DNA from: Streptomyces sp. CMB-StM0423 | Lineage (GTDB): Bacteria; Actinomycetota; Actinomycetes; Streptomycetales; Streptomycetaceae | Assembly: GCF_002847285.1 (NCBI RefSeq) | Contig: NZ_CP025407.1 | Coordinates: 7,629,001-7,693,000 of the forward strand | Length of the DNA stretch: 64,000 nt | Reading direction: 5' to 3' | Position numbers and translations under genes: made by a program | Notes under the pieces: model-generated | The model's database searches: none | Told to the model about the DNA's origin: nothing | The model's input: the letters and a program-made list of their open reading frames with translations, nothing else | In this document: positions 24,964-33,976 of the stretch, one piece after another | Layout of the letters: each line of letters starts with the position of its first letter | Numbering within the stretch: position 1 is the first letter of the stretch

Positions 24964-27900
24964 ATGAGCGACGCCACCCGGATCGCCACATCCGAGCAGC
25001 TCGACCTGTGGCTGGCCGCCGGCCAGGACCTCGAGTCCCCGCGCTACAACGTCCCGACCGCCCTCGACTTCCACGCCCGGCCGGACGAGGGCGCGATCCG
25101 GGCGGCGCTGCACGGCCTGTTCGACCGGCACCCCGCCCTGCGTTCGTCGTTCCACCTCGACGATTCCGGGCAACTGCGCCAGACGATCCCCGACGCCGTC
25201 GAGCCCTCGCTGCGCGTGGTCCGTATCCCGGAGGAGTGGGACAGAAGAGCGCGGGCCGCATGGGCCGCGCAGGTCGGCCGGCGGCCGATCCCCATAGGTT
25301 CCGCCGGCGTCGCACGGGCCGACCTGCTGCTGCACCCCGGGGGCGCGGTACTGGTCCTCACCGTGCACCACCTGGTCATGGACGGCTGGTCCGTCGAACT
25401 GGCCGTCGAAGACTTCCTGGCGCTCTACGACGCGGCGGTCGACGGCACCTCCCCGGCGCCCGCCGGCACGGGAGAGGAGACGCCGGCCGCCCCCGCGGAC
25501 CCCGACGCCGTCGGCTACTGGCTGGACCTGCTCGGCTCCGACCCGGAGACGCTGGAGCCGGTTCCGGACTTCGTCCGGGGGGCGCGGCAGTCGCGCGCGG
25601 CCCGCGAGGAAGTGGTCGTCGACGGTGCGGAACTCGCCGCCCTGCGGGGGATGGTCGAGCGGGACCGGGTGTCGATGTCCACCGTGGGCCTCGCCGGCTG
25701 GTCGGTGGTGCTGCACCAGTGGAGCGGCCTGGACGAGGGGCTGCTGGCCACGCCCTTCAGCGCCCGCGTCGATCCCGGCACCCACCACACGCTCGGCATG
25801 CTGAGCCGGGTGCTGCCGGTCCGTACGTCCTTCGCCCCCGCGACACCCTGGAGCGACCATCTGGCCTCGCTCCACCTCCAGGTGCTGGAGTCGTTCGAGC
25901 AGTCCGCGGTCGACACCGGCGCCCTGCGCGCCGCATTAGCCGCGCAGGGCCGCCGCTACCCGGCCTTCCGCAGCCTGTACGCCCACGAGAGCGAGCCCCG
26001 GCCTGCGCGCGTGCTGCCGGAGACCGAGGTGTCCCGTCTGGACATCGACCTCGGGGCCGTCAAGTACGACCTCTCGGCGGCGGTTCTCGAAGGCCCCGAC
26101 CGGCTGATCCTGGAGCTGGAGTACGACGCCGCCGTCTACCGCCCGACGACCGTCCGCGCCGTGCTCGCGCAGTGGCACGGGCTGCTGACGGCCGCGGCCG
26201 CGGAGCCCGACGCCGCGCTGGCCGACCTGTTGCGCGAAGCCGACGGCGACACCACCGCGACGGCCTCCCGGAACGAGACCCCCGCCGAGGTCTCGGTGCC
26301 GCCGCCGCACCTGGTCCTCGACATGGCGAGGGCCCACCCCGACCGGATCGCCGTCGTCCACGGCGAGGAGGAACTGACCTACGCCCAACTGGTCGCCGCC
26401 GCCTCGCGCGTGGCGAACTGGCTGCTGGCGGCGGACGGCGACGAGCCGGCCCCGACCGTCGGCGTACTCATGCCCGGCGGCTCGGACGCCGTCGTCGCCT
26501 TCCTCGGGATCACCCTGGCCGGCAAGGCGTACGTGCCCATGGACCCCGGCCACCCCGCCGCCCGGCTCGCCGGCATCATCGATGACTCGGGCATGCACCG
26601 CATCCTCACCACGGCCGAGCTGGCCGACGGTGCCGACCGCCTCGGCTGTGCGGCGCACACCCTGGCGGAGGTGTGCACCGAAGCCGAAGCCGGGGGTGAC
26701 GAGCCGCCGGACGTGACGCTGACCCCGGACACCCTGTTCAACGTGCTCTACACGTCCGGCTCCACCGGGCGTCCGAAGGGCGTCCTGCTCCCGCACCGCG
26801 GCGTCGCCCGGCTGATGCACCACGACGGCCGGCTGCGGATCGACGAGAACGACCGGGTGGCGCAGGTGTGCCCGCTGAACTTCGACGGCGCCACGTTCGA
26901 GGTCTGGGGCGCGCTGACCCACGGTGCGCGGCTCGTCGTCCTCGACCGGGACCTGCTGCTCGCCCCGGTCGAACTCCGCGACGCCGTCCACCGGTTCGGG
27001 GTGACGGCGCTGATCATCACCACCCCGGTCTTCCACTCCCTCGTCACCGAGGCACCCGAGCTGCTGCAGTCCCTCACCCTGCTGTCCCTTGGCGGCGACG
27101 TCGCCTCCGTCCCGCATGTGGCGCGGGCGCTCGCCTGGTGCGGACCGGGTGTGCTGGTGCACACGTACGGGCCGACGGAGAACTCCTTCACCTCCGTCCT
27201 CGCGCCGGTCGACCGGGTCGACGAAGGCAGCCGGGCGCTCCCGCTCGGGCGCTGCGTGCCTGGGACCGAGGCGTACGTGGTGCGTGAGGGCACGTTCGAC
27301 CTTCTCCCGGTCGGCGCCCCCGGTGAACTGCTCCTCGGCGGTACGGGCCTGGCCGCCGGCTACCTGGGCGACCCACGCCGTACGGCCGCGAGCTTCGTAC
27401 CGGATCCTTTCGGCGACCGGCCGGGAGCCACCCTCTATCGCACCGGCGACCGCGTACGGCGGCTCCCGGACGGCGAGCTGGAGTTCATCGGACGCAGGGA
27501 CGACCAACTGAAGATCCGCAGCCAGCGGATCGAGCTGGGCGAGGTCCGCGCCGCGCTGCTCGCCGACGAGGCCGTCCGCGAGGCCCACGCCGCCGGCTGG
27601 CGGAACCCGCGCGGCGAGAAGGAGATCGCGGCCTACGTCGTCCTCCAGCCCGGCGCCACACCGGCACAGGTGCGCGACCGCCTGGCCCGGGTCCTGCCCG
27701 CCGCCGCGATCCCGACCCGCTGGGCGCCCGTCGGCGCGCTCCCGCTCAACGCCAACGGCAAGGTGGACGCGAAGCAGTTGCCGACCCCGGCGCTGCTGGG
27801 TGCAGACGCGACGGACCAGGCCGGCGCCGCGCCGCCCGCCGCCGCGCGGGCGACCGTCACCCCCCGCGCGCTGGACGCGGTGCGCGCCGCCTGGGGTGAC

Positions 27901-29400
27901 GTGCTCGACGACGTTCCGCCCGGCGACGACGTCAACTTCTTCGATGCCGGCGGCCACTCGCTGCTGCTCGCTCGGCTGCAGTCGGCGCTCCAGCGGCACG
28001 CCGGAGCGGAACTCCGCATCGCGGACCTCTTCCGCTTCCCGTCCATCAGGGCGCAGGCGGAGTTCCTGGCGGCGGCGTCCGCCGACGGACCGTACGGCGC
28101 CGCGGCCCCGGCGGCCGTGGCGGCCGGCGAGCCCATCGCCGTCGTCGGCACCGCCGGCCGCTTCGCCGGCGCCGCCGACGTCCGCGCCTTCTGGCGGAAC
28201 CTGTCCGGCGACTGTGTGGCCGGCGCCGACGCGGCGATCGTCGAGGTCGGCGGCGGCCGCCGCCATATCGCCCGGTGGGGCCGGCTCGACGAACCGCGGG
28301 CGTTCGACGCCGAGTTGTTCGGCCTGACCCCGGACGAGGCGCGGGCCACCGACCCGCAGCACGGGATGCTCCACGAATGCCTCTGGGCGGCCATGGAGGA
28401 CGCGGCCGTGACGCTCGACCGGCTGCGCGATCGCACCAGCATCTACGTCGGCTGCGCGAACACGCCCGCGCCCGCCGCCGCCACGGGCCTGGACGAGGAC
28501 CTGACCGCGGCGTTCCTGTCGCAACCCGCGTTCGTCGCCTCGCGCTACGCCTACCGGCACGACCTGCGCGGCGAGAGCGTCGTGATCGACACCGCCTGCT
28601 CGACGTCCCTCGTCGCCGTCCACCTGGCCTGCGCGAGCCTCCGGTCGGGCGAGAGCGACTACGCCTTCGCCGGCGGCGTCTCGGTGTTCGATCCCGCCGA
28701 CGGCGGCTACGTCCACGAGCCCGGCATGATCTACGCCGACGACGGCGTCTGCCGGCCGTTCGACGAGTGGGCCACCGGCACCGTCGGCGGCGACGGCGCG
28801 GGCGTCGTCCTGCTCCGCCGGCTCTCGGACGCGCTCCGCGACGGCGACCCGGTCCACGCCGTCGTCCTCGGCTCGGCCGTGAACAACGACGGCCGCGCCC
28901 GGGCCGGCTACGCGGCCCCGGGATTCGACGGCCAGGTCTCCGTCATCCGGCGCGCCCTGGCGTCGGCGAGAGTCGAAGGCCGCGACCTCGGCTTCGTCGA
29001 GACCCACGGGACCGGCACCCGGCTGGGCGACGCGGTCGAGGCCACGGCGCTGGCCGAAGCCGTCGGCGAGCGGGACGCGCCGCTGCCGATCAGCTCGGTC
29101 AAGGCGTCGATCGGGCACTGCAACACGGCGGCCGGCATCGCCGGGTTCCTCAAGGCGGTGCACGCGGTCCGCGACCGCGTCCTGCCCGGGACGGCCAACT
29201 CGGTCAAGCCGATCGAGGAGATCGCCTCGGGCGACCGGCTCCGCCTGCTCACGGAGACCGAGCAGTGGGAGGACACCGGCCGCGCACGGCTCGCTGGGGT
29301 GAGCTCCTTCGGCGTCGGCGGCACCAACGCCCACGTCGTGCTCAGGGAGTTCACCGAGCAGGACGAAACCATCACTCAGCGTGCGGAGGCCGGCCGGTGA
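24964..29400 (+). CDS. Hybrid NRPS-PKS, C-A-PCP-KS
   Basis: This 1478-residue megasynthase starts at ATG 24964. Domains: condensation 1-430 (HHLVMDGWS near 135), adenylation about 455-960 (LYTSGSTGRPKG near 593, YGPTEN, RRDDQLKIRSQRIELGE, NANGKVD near 929), PCP about 965-1045 (FFDAGGHSL near 997), ketosynthase 1055-1478 (DTACSTS near 1210, ETHGTGT near 1345, IGHCNTAAG near 1384; all three catalytic residues present). My by-eye specificity code is D-G-F-I-S-G-T-F-T-K, which I cannot assign. The leading C domain needs an upstream donor, perhaps the amino acyl or glyceryl carrier proteins. The KS hands over to the AT-ACP in the next gene, whose GTG overlaps this stop. Confidence 0.93.
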   Translation: MSDATRIATSEQLDLWLAAGQDLESPRYNVPTALDFHARPDEGAIRAALHGLFDRHPALRSSFHLDDSGQLRQTIPDAVEPSLRVVRIPEEWDRRARAAWAAQVGRRPIPIGSAGVARADLLLHPGGAVLVLTVHHLVMDGWSVELAVEDFLALYDAAVDGTSPAPAGTGEETPAAPADPDAVGYWLDLLGSDPETLEPVPDFVRGARQSRAAREEVVVDGAELAALRGMVERDRVSMSTVGLAGWSVVLHQWSGLDEGLLATPFSARVDPGTHHTLGMLSRVLPVRTSFAPATPWSDHLASLHLQVLESFEQSAVDTGALRAALAAQGRRYPAFRSLYAHESEPRPARVLPETEVSRLDIDLGAVKYDLSAAVLEGPDRLILELEYDAAVYRPTTVRAVLAQWHGLLTAAAAEPDAALADLLREADGDTTATASRNETPAEVSVPPPHLVLDMARAHPDRIAVVHGEEELTYAQLVAAASRVANWLLAADGDEPAPTVGVLMPGGSDAVVAFLGITLAGKAYVPMDPGHPAARLAGIIDDSGMHRILTTAELADGADRLGCAAHTLAEVCTEAEAGGDEPPDVTLTPDTLFNVLYTSGSTGRPKGVLLPHRGVARLMHHDGRLRIDENDRVAQVCPLNFDGATFEVWGALTHGARLVVLDRDLLLAPVELRDAVHRFGVTALIITTPVFHSLVTEAPELLQSLTLLSLGGDVASVPHVARALAWCGPGVLVHTYGPTENSFTSVLAPVDRVDEGSRALPLGRCVPGTEAYVVREGTFDLLPVGAPGELLLGGTGLAAGYLGDPRRTAASFVPDPFGDRPGATLYRTGDRVRRLPDGELEFIGRRDDQLKIRSQRIELGEVRAALLADEAVREAHAAGWRNPRGEKEIAAYVVLQPGATPAQVRDRLARVLPAAAIPTRWAPVGALPLNANGKVDAKQLPTPALLGADATDQAGAAPPAAARATVTPRALDAVRAAWGDVLDDVPPGDDVNFFDAGGHSLLLARLQSALQRHAGAELRIADLFRFPSIRAQAEFLAAASADGPYGAAAPAAVAAGEPIAVVGTAGRFAGAADVRAFWRNLSGDCVAGADAAIVEVGGGRRHIARWGRLDEPRAFDAELFGLTPDEARATDPQHGMLHECLWAAMEDAAVTLDRLRDRTSIYVGCANTPAPAAATGLDEDLTAAFLSQPAFVASRYAYRHDLRGESVVIDTACSTSLVAVHLACASLRSGESDYAFAGGVSVFDPADGGYVHEPGMIYADDGVCRPFDEWATGTVGGDGAGVVLLRRLSDALRDGDPVHAVVLGSAVNNDGRARAGYAAPGFDGQVSVIRRALASARVEGRDLGFVETHGTGTRLGDAVEATALAEAVGERDAPLPISSVKASIGHCNTAAGIAGFLKAVHAVRDRVLPGTANSVKPIEEIASGDRLRLLTETEQWEDTGRARLAGVSSFGVGGTNAHVVLREFTEQDETITQRAEAGR

Positions 29401-32400
29401 CCGACGACTACCCGCCGGAGAACGGCATGCAGGACGACGAGGCGCGGCTGCCCCGGGTCCTCCCGCTCTCGGCCCGGAGCGAGACGGCCCTCCGCAGCGC
29501 CGCCGACGCTCTCGCCGCATTCCTGGACGACCGCCCGGACCTGTCCCTCGACGACACGGTGACGACGCTGGCGCACGGCCGCGAACGGTTCGAGCACCGC
29601 CTCGCCGTCGTGGCCGGCGATCCCGCCGCCGCGGTACGAGCCCTGCGCGAGCCCGGCACCGGCCCGGCGAACCGCCGCGGCGCCGCACCCGCGGCCACGC
29701 CCCGCACCGTCCTGGTCTTCACCGGCCAGGGCAGCCAGTACACCGGCATGGCGGCCGGCGCCTACCGGGCGTACCCCGAGTTCCGCGCCTGGCTCGACCA
29801 GGCCGACGCACTGCTCCGGGACGAGCTGCCGACCGGACTGCTCGACTGCATGTTCAGGCCGGAGCTGGCCGACGCCCTCGCCCGTACGGACGTCGCGGCG
29901 GCGGCCATCGTCGCCGTACAACTCGGTCTGCTGCGCGTGCTCCGCCGATACGGCATCACGCCGGACACCGTGTTCGGGCACAGCGTGGGCGAGTTCTGCG
30001 CGGCCGCCGCGGCCGGGGCGGTCTCGGACGAGGACGCCTTGAGGCTGGTGGCGCGGCGCGGCGTGCTCATGGCGGAGCGGACCCGGCCGGGGGCGATGCT
30101 CGCGGTCCGGTCCGCCGCCGACCCGGCGGACGGGTGGGGTGCCGACGCCGTGGCCGCGCTGGCCGACGAGACCCCTGACGTGTGCGTCGCCGTCCACAAC
30201 AGCCCGCGCGACCTGGTGCTGAGCGGAGACGCCGACGCCGTCGCCGGACTGGAGACGCGCCTGGAGGCCGCCGGGCTGAAGTGCCGCCGGCTGCGCACTT
30301 CCCACGCGTTCCACAGCGGGCTACTCGCGCCCATGGCTGACGACTTCGCCGCGGCGGCGGAACTCGTCACGTGGTCGGCACCCACCGGGGCGCAGTGGAT
30401 CAGTTGCTCGCACGGCGTGATGACGCAGGCGCCCGACGCGAGCTACTGGCGCGACCACCTGACCGAGCCTGTCCGCTTCTGGGACGCCCTTACGCTCGCC
30501 TGCGCCGACGACCGGGCCACCGTGCTGATGGAGGTCGGGCCGCACCCGGCGCTGCTGCCCCTGGCCGGCCGGCTGCCGACGCCGCCGGCGCTCGTCCCCG
30601 TACTGGCCCGTGACCAGGACGCCGCCGCGGCCGTGGCCGGCGCCGCCGCCGAGGCGTGGTGCCACGGAGCCCCCGCCGACCTCACCGGGGGCATCCCGGG
30701 GCGCCGCCGGCACCTGCCGGGATACGGCTTCAACCGCCGCGTGCACTCCGTACGTCCCGACCCCACGCAGCCCGCCGCCGCGCCGGCCGCACCCGCTGCC
30801 GCCGCCGCGCTCGATCCGGCCGGACCTGCCCTGCCGCCGCGCGAGGCGCTGGCCGCGCTCTGGACCGACCTGCTGGGCGTCGCGCCGGAGCCGGAGACCG
30901 GCTTCCTCCAGAGCGGCGGCGACTCGCTGACCCTGCTCCGCTTCCAGCAGCGGATCCAGGCCAGGCTGGGCACCGCGCCCAGCCTGGCGGACCTGCTCGA
31001 CGCGGGCACGTTCGAGGCGATGGCGAACCTCCTGCCGGCCGCCGCAGCCCATCCGCCCGCCGCCGCGCCGGCGCCGGCCGCGGAGCCGGCCGAGCCGGTC
31101 ACCACGTACCAGGCGTCGGCGGTCCAGCAGGGCATGCTGATGATCGACCTGATGCAGCCGGACTCCAACCAGCACAACGTCACGCTGGCGTTCGAGGTCC
31201 CCGGTCGCGTGGACGAGGCGGCCATGGCCGCCGCCTTCCGCGACGCCCAGGTCCGCCACAGCGCGCTGCGCACCGTGTTCACCCGGGACGGCGGCCGGTT
31301 CGTACCCGAGATCCGCCCCGAGCCGGGCGCCGCGCTGGAGGTCGTCGAGGCAGGCGTGGCGGACCGCCGCCCGCTCGTCGACGACGCCGACGTCCGGGAG
31401 TGGACCCGCGAGATGAGCGACCCGCCGGTGCGGTGCCTCGGGGCCGCCACCGCGCTGCGCGGCACGCTGGTGCGCGGCCCGCAGCGGAGCCTTGTCGTGC
31501 TCACCGCCCACCACGCGGTCTGTGACGCGACGTCGATGGGCATCCTCGTCGACGAACTCGCCGAGGACTACCGCCGGCACCGCGCCGGGCTCCGCGGCCA
31601 GGCGGCGCCGGCACCGGTGCAGTACCACGACGTGCTCGCCGCCGGCACGGACGACTCGGCCGGCCGCGCCTACTGGCTGGAGCAACTCGACGGGGCGTCG
31701 GACCTGGTGCCGGTCCCCACGGACCGGCCGCGGCCCAAGGTGCGCGAGGGCTCGGGCGCGCAGTGGACGTGGACGCTGAGCGCCGGGCAGTCCGCCCGGG
31801 CCCGGGAGCTGGCGGCGCGGCTCGACGTCACCCTCTTCAGCACGATGCTCGCGACGTACGCGGTCCTGCTGCGCGTGCGCAGCGGCGCCGACGACCTGTC
31901 GATCGCCACGCCGGCCACCGGGCGCACGTCCGAGCGCGCGCAGGGTGTCTTCGGCCCGTTCCTGAACACCCTCGTGCTCCGGGCGCGGATCACGCCAGGA
32001 CAGGGCTTCGACGCGCTCGCCCGGGACCTGCAGACCACCGTCCTCGACGCGATCCGGCACTCGGACTTCCCGTTCGACCGGCTGGTCGCCGCGCTCAACC
32101 CGCGCCGGGAACCGGACAGGACCCCGCTGTTCTCGGTCATGTTCACCATGCCGGACCAGTTCGCCCTGCCCGACTTCGACGGGCGGCAGGCCCGCCCCGT
32201 AGAGCTGCCGGGGCTAGGCGCGAAGTACGACCTCACGCTGTACGTGACTCCCGCCGCCGACGGACGCCTGCGTCTCGACCTCGAATACGACCCCGCGCTG
32301 TTCGACGAGTCGACGGTGCGCGGCCTCGCGGACGACTACGACGCGCTCCTCGCCGCCCTCGCCGCGGCGCCGGAGGCGGCCATCCCCGAGCCGGGCGGCC

Positions 32401-33962
32401 CGGTCGGCGACCGGCCGGCCGGGGACCCGCAACCGGAAGGAGAGGAAGCCGGGGAGACGGCCATGACGGAGACGGAGCGCTACGTCGCCGGGCTGTGGTC
32501 GGAGACGCTCGGCGTGGACATCGCCGGCGCAGCCGACGACTTCTTCGACGCCGGCGGCCACTCCATGCTGGTCCTGGCGTGCCTGGCCGAGATCCAGGAC
32601 CGCTTCCCCGAGGCCACCATCCAGGACTTCTTCGCCCACCGCACCGTCGGGGCCTTCGCCGCCCACCTCGACCGGCTCGCCGGCGGCGGTACGGCGGCCG
32701 AACCGGAAGCGGCGCCCGCCGAGACCGAGCCGGAGAAGGAACCGGAGCCCGCCGCCCGGTCCACCGCCGCCACCGCGGAGCGAGTGACGGCGGAGCGCGT
32801 GACCGCCTCCTCGTCCGCCGGCTCCCCGGCGGGCCGGGGGGACGTCCTGCTCACCGGCGCGGCCGGCTACCTCGGCGCGCACCTGCTCGCCACGCTCCTG
32901 CGCGAACCCGGGGGCGCGGTCGTCTGCCCGGTCCGGCCGCGCGACGGCGTCGGCGGGACGACCCGGCTCGAAGAGGCCGTCGCGCGCTACGCCCCGGACG
33001 TGTTGCCCCAGGTGCCCGGCAGGGTCACGGTCGTCGAAGTCGACCTGCGTGAGCTGACCGCCCAGACGCTGGGCACCTCGATCGCCGGTATCGGGACCGT
33101 CGTCCACTCCGCGGCCGAGTCGAAGATGTTCGGCCGGATCGAGGACCTGCGGGCCGCCAATGTGGCGCCCACCCGGCTCCTCGCCGAGCTGGCGCTGGCC
33201 CACGGTTGGCGCATGGCGCACGTGTCGACCGCGTCCGCCGTGGGCGCCGCACCGGGCGACGGCCGGGCGGTCACCGTCCGCGAGGAGGACTTCGACCGCG
33301 GCGAGAACTTCGACAACCCGTACTCGCGCTCCAAGTTCGAAGCCGAACAGGTGATCCACGCGGCCGTCAAGAACGGGCTCGACGCGACGGTCCACCGGGT
33401 CGGCGGGCTGATCGGCGACAGCACGTCGGGGACCTTCCTCCCCGACCCCAGGGCGAACCTGTTGTACCAGTTGGTGCGGGCCATCATGCGCTGCGGGCTG
33501 GTGCCGGACGCACCGGGCTTCACCATGAACGTCACGCCGGTGGACTTCGCCGCGGCGGCCGTGCTGCGGCTGTCGGACAACGCGTCCCACTCCGGCCGTA
33601 CGTTCCACGTCCTCAACCCCGAACAGCTGACCATGCCCGCGCTGACCGGGATCCTGCGCGACCTCGGCTACCCGGCCATCCTCACGGACCCGCAGAGCGT
33701 CGCCGACTGGCTCACCCGGGAGGGCGCCGACGAGGCGGACGCGGAGGCGGCGCCGTTCCTCCGGCAGTTCACGGCGCCCGCCGGCACCGTGGTCTCGCAC
33801 GACACCCGGATGACGACGGCGGCCCTGGCCGGCCTCAAGTGCCCCGCACCCGACCTCGCCCTCCTGCGGGTCGTGATCGGCCACTGCGTCGAGACCGGTT
33901 TCTTCCCCAAGTCGCGGCTATGGGACTTCGTATCCCGGTCGACAGTTCCCACCAGTGCCTAG
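29397..33962 (+). CDS. Hybrid PKS-NRPS, AT-ACP-C-PCP-thioester reductase
   Basis: This 1521-residue protein starts at GTG 29397, overlapping the previous stop (GTGA). Domains: acyltransferase 20-430 (GHSVGE near 194; HAFH near 303, the malonyl-CoA signature), ACP near 480-550 (GGDSL), condensation 560-1000 (HHAVCDA near 704, with Ala for Gly), PCP 1020-1100 (FFDAGGHSM), and terminal reductase 1150-1521 (LTGAAGYLG NADPH loop; Tyr-x3-Lys as YSRSK). KS on the preceding protein plus this AT-ACP form one split PKS module without KR, giving a beta-keto unit. The last PCP has no adjacent A domain and must be charged in trans. Release should be reductive (aldehyde or alcohol, or a cyclic imine after amine attack). 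Confidence 0.93.
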   Translation: MTDDYPPENGMQDDEARLPRVLPLSARSETALRSAADALAAFLDDRPDLSLDDTVTTLAHGRERFEHRLAVVAGDPAAAVRALREPGTGPANRRGAAPAATPRTVLVFTGQGSQYTGMAAGAYRAYPEFRAWLDQADALLRDELPTGLLDCMFRPELADALARTDVAAAAIVAVQLGLLRVLRRYGITPDTVFGHSVGEFCAAAAAGAVSDEDALRLVARRGVLMAERTRPGAMLAVRSAADPADGWGADAVAALADETPDVCVAVHNSPRDLVLSGDADAVAGLETRLEAAGLKCRRLRTSHAFHSGLLAPMADDFAAAAELVTWSAPTGAQWISCSHGVMTQAPDASYWRDHLTEPVRFWDALTLACADDRATVLMEVGPHPALLPLAGRLPTPPALVPVLARDQDAAAAVAGAAAEAWCHGAPADLTGGIPGRRRHLPGYGFNRRVHSVRPDPTQPAAAPAAPAAAAALDPAGPALPPREALAALWTDLLGVAPEPETGFLQSGGDSLTLLRFQQRIQARLGTAPSLADLLDAGTFEAMANLLPAAAAHPPAAAPAPAAEPAEPVTTYQASAVQQGMLMIDLMQPDSNQHNVTLAFEVPGRVDEAAMAAAFRDAQVRHSALRTVFTRDGGRFVPEIRPEPGAALEVVEAGVADRRPLVDDADVREWTREMSDPPVRCLGAATALRGTLVRGPQRSLVVLTAHHAVCDATSMGILVDELAEDYRRHRAGLRGQAAPAPVQYHDVLAAGTDDSAGRAYWLEQLDGASDLVPVPTDRPRPKVREGSGAQWTWTLSAGQSARARELAARLDVTLFSTMLATYAVLLRVRSGADDLSIATPATGRTSERAQGVFGPFLNTLVLRARITPGQGFDALARDLQTTVLDAIRHSDFPFDRLVAALNPRREPDRTPLFSVMFTMPDQFALPDFDGRQARPVELPGLGAKYDLTLYVTPAADGRLRLDLEYDPALFDESTVRGLADDYDALLAALAAAPEAAIPEPGGPVGDRPAGDPQPEGEEAGETAMTETERYVAGLWSETLGVDIAGAADDFFDAGGHSMLVLACLAEIQDRFPEATIQDFFAHRTVGAFAAHLDRLAGGGTAAEPEAAPAETEPEKEPEPAARSTAATAERVTAERVTASSSAGSPAGRGDVLLTGAAGYLGAHLLATLLREPGGAVVCPVRPRDGVGGTTRLEEAVARYAPDVLPQVPGRVTVVEVDLRELTAQTLGTSIAGIGTVVHSAAESKMFGRIEDLRAANVAPTRLLAELALAHGWRMAHVSTASAVGAAPGDGRAVTVREEDFDRGENFDNPYSRSKFEAEQVIHAAVKNGLDATVHRVGGLIGDSTSGTFLPDPRANLLYQLVRAIMRCGLVPDAPGFTMNVTPVDFAAAAVLRLSDNASHSGRTFHVLNPEQLTMPALTGILRDLGYPAILTDPQSVADWLTREGADEADAEAAPFLRQFTAPAGTVVSHDTRMTTAALAGLKCPAPDLALLRVVIGHCVETGFFPKSRLWDFVSRSTVPTSA

Positions 33963-33976
33963 GAGACAGCGCCACG

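Noticed and set aside
25936..29688. Very long minus-strand frame antisense to the C-A-PCP-KS gene
   Set aside because: Low-complexity Arg/Gly/Val sequence, no motif, and the plus-strand frame has all NRPS/PKS core motifs.
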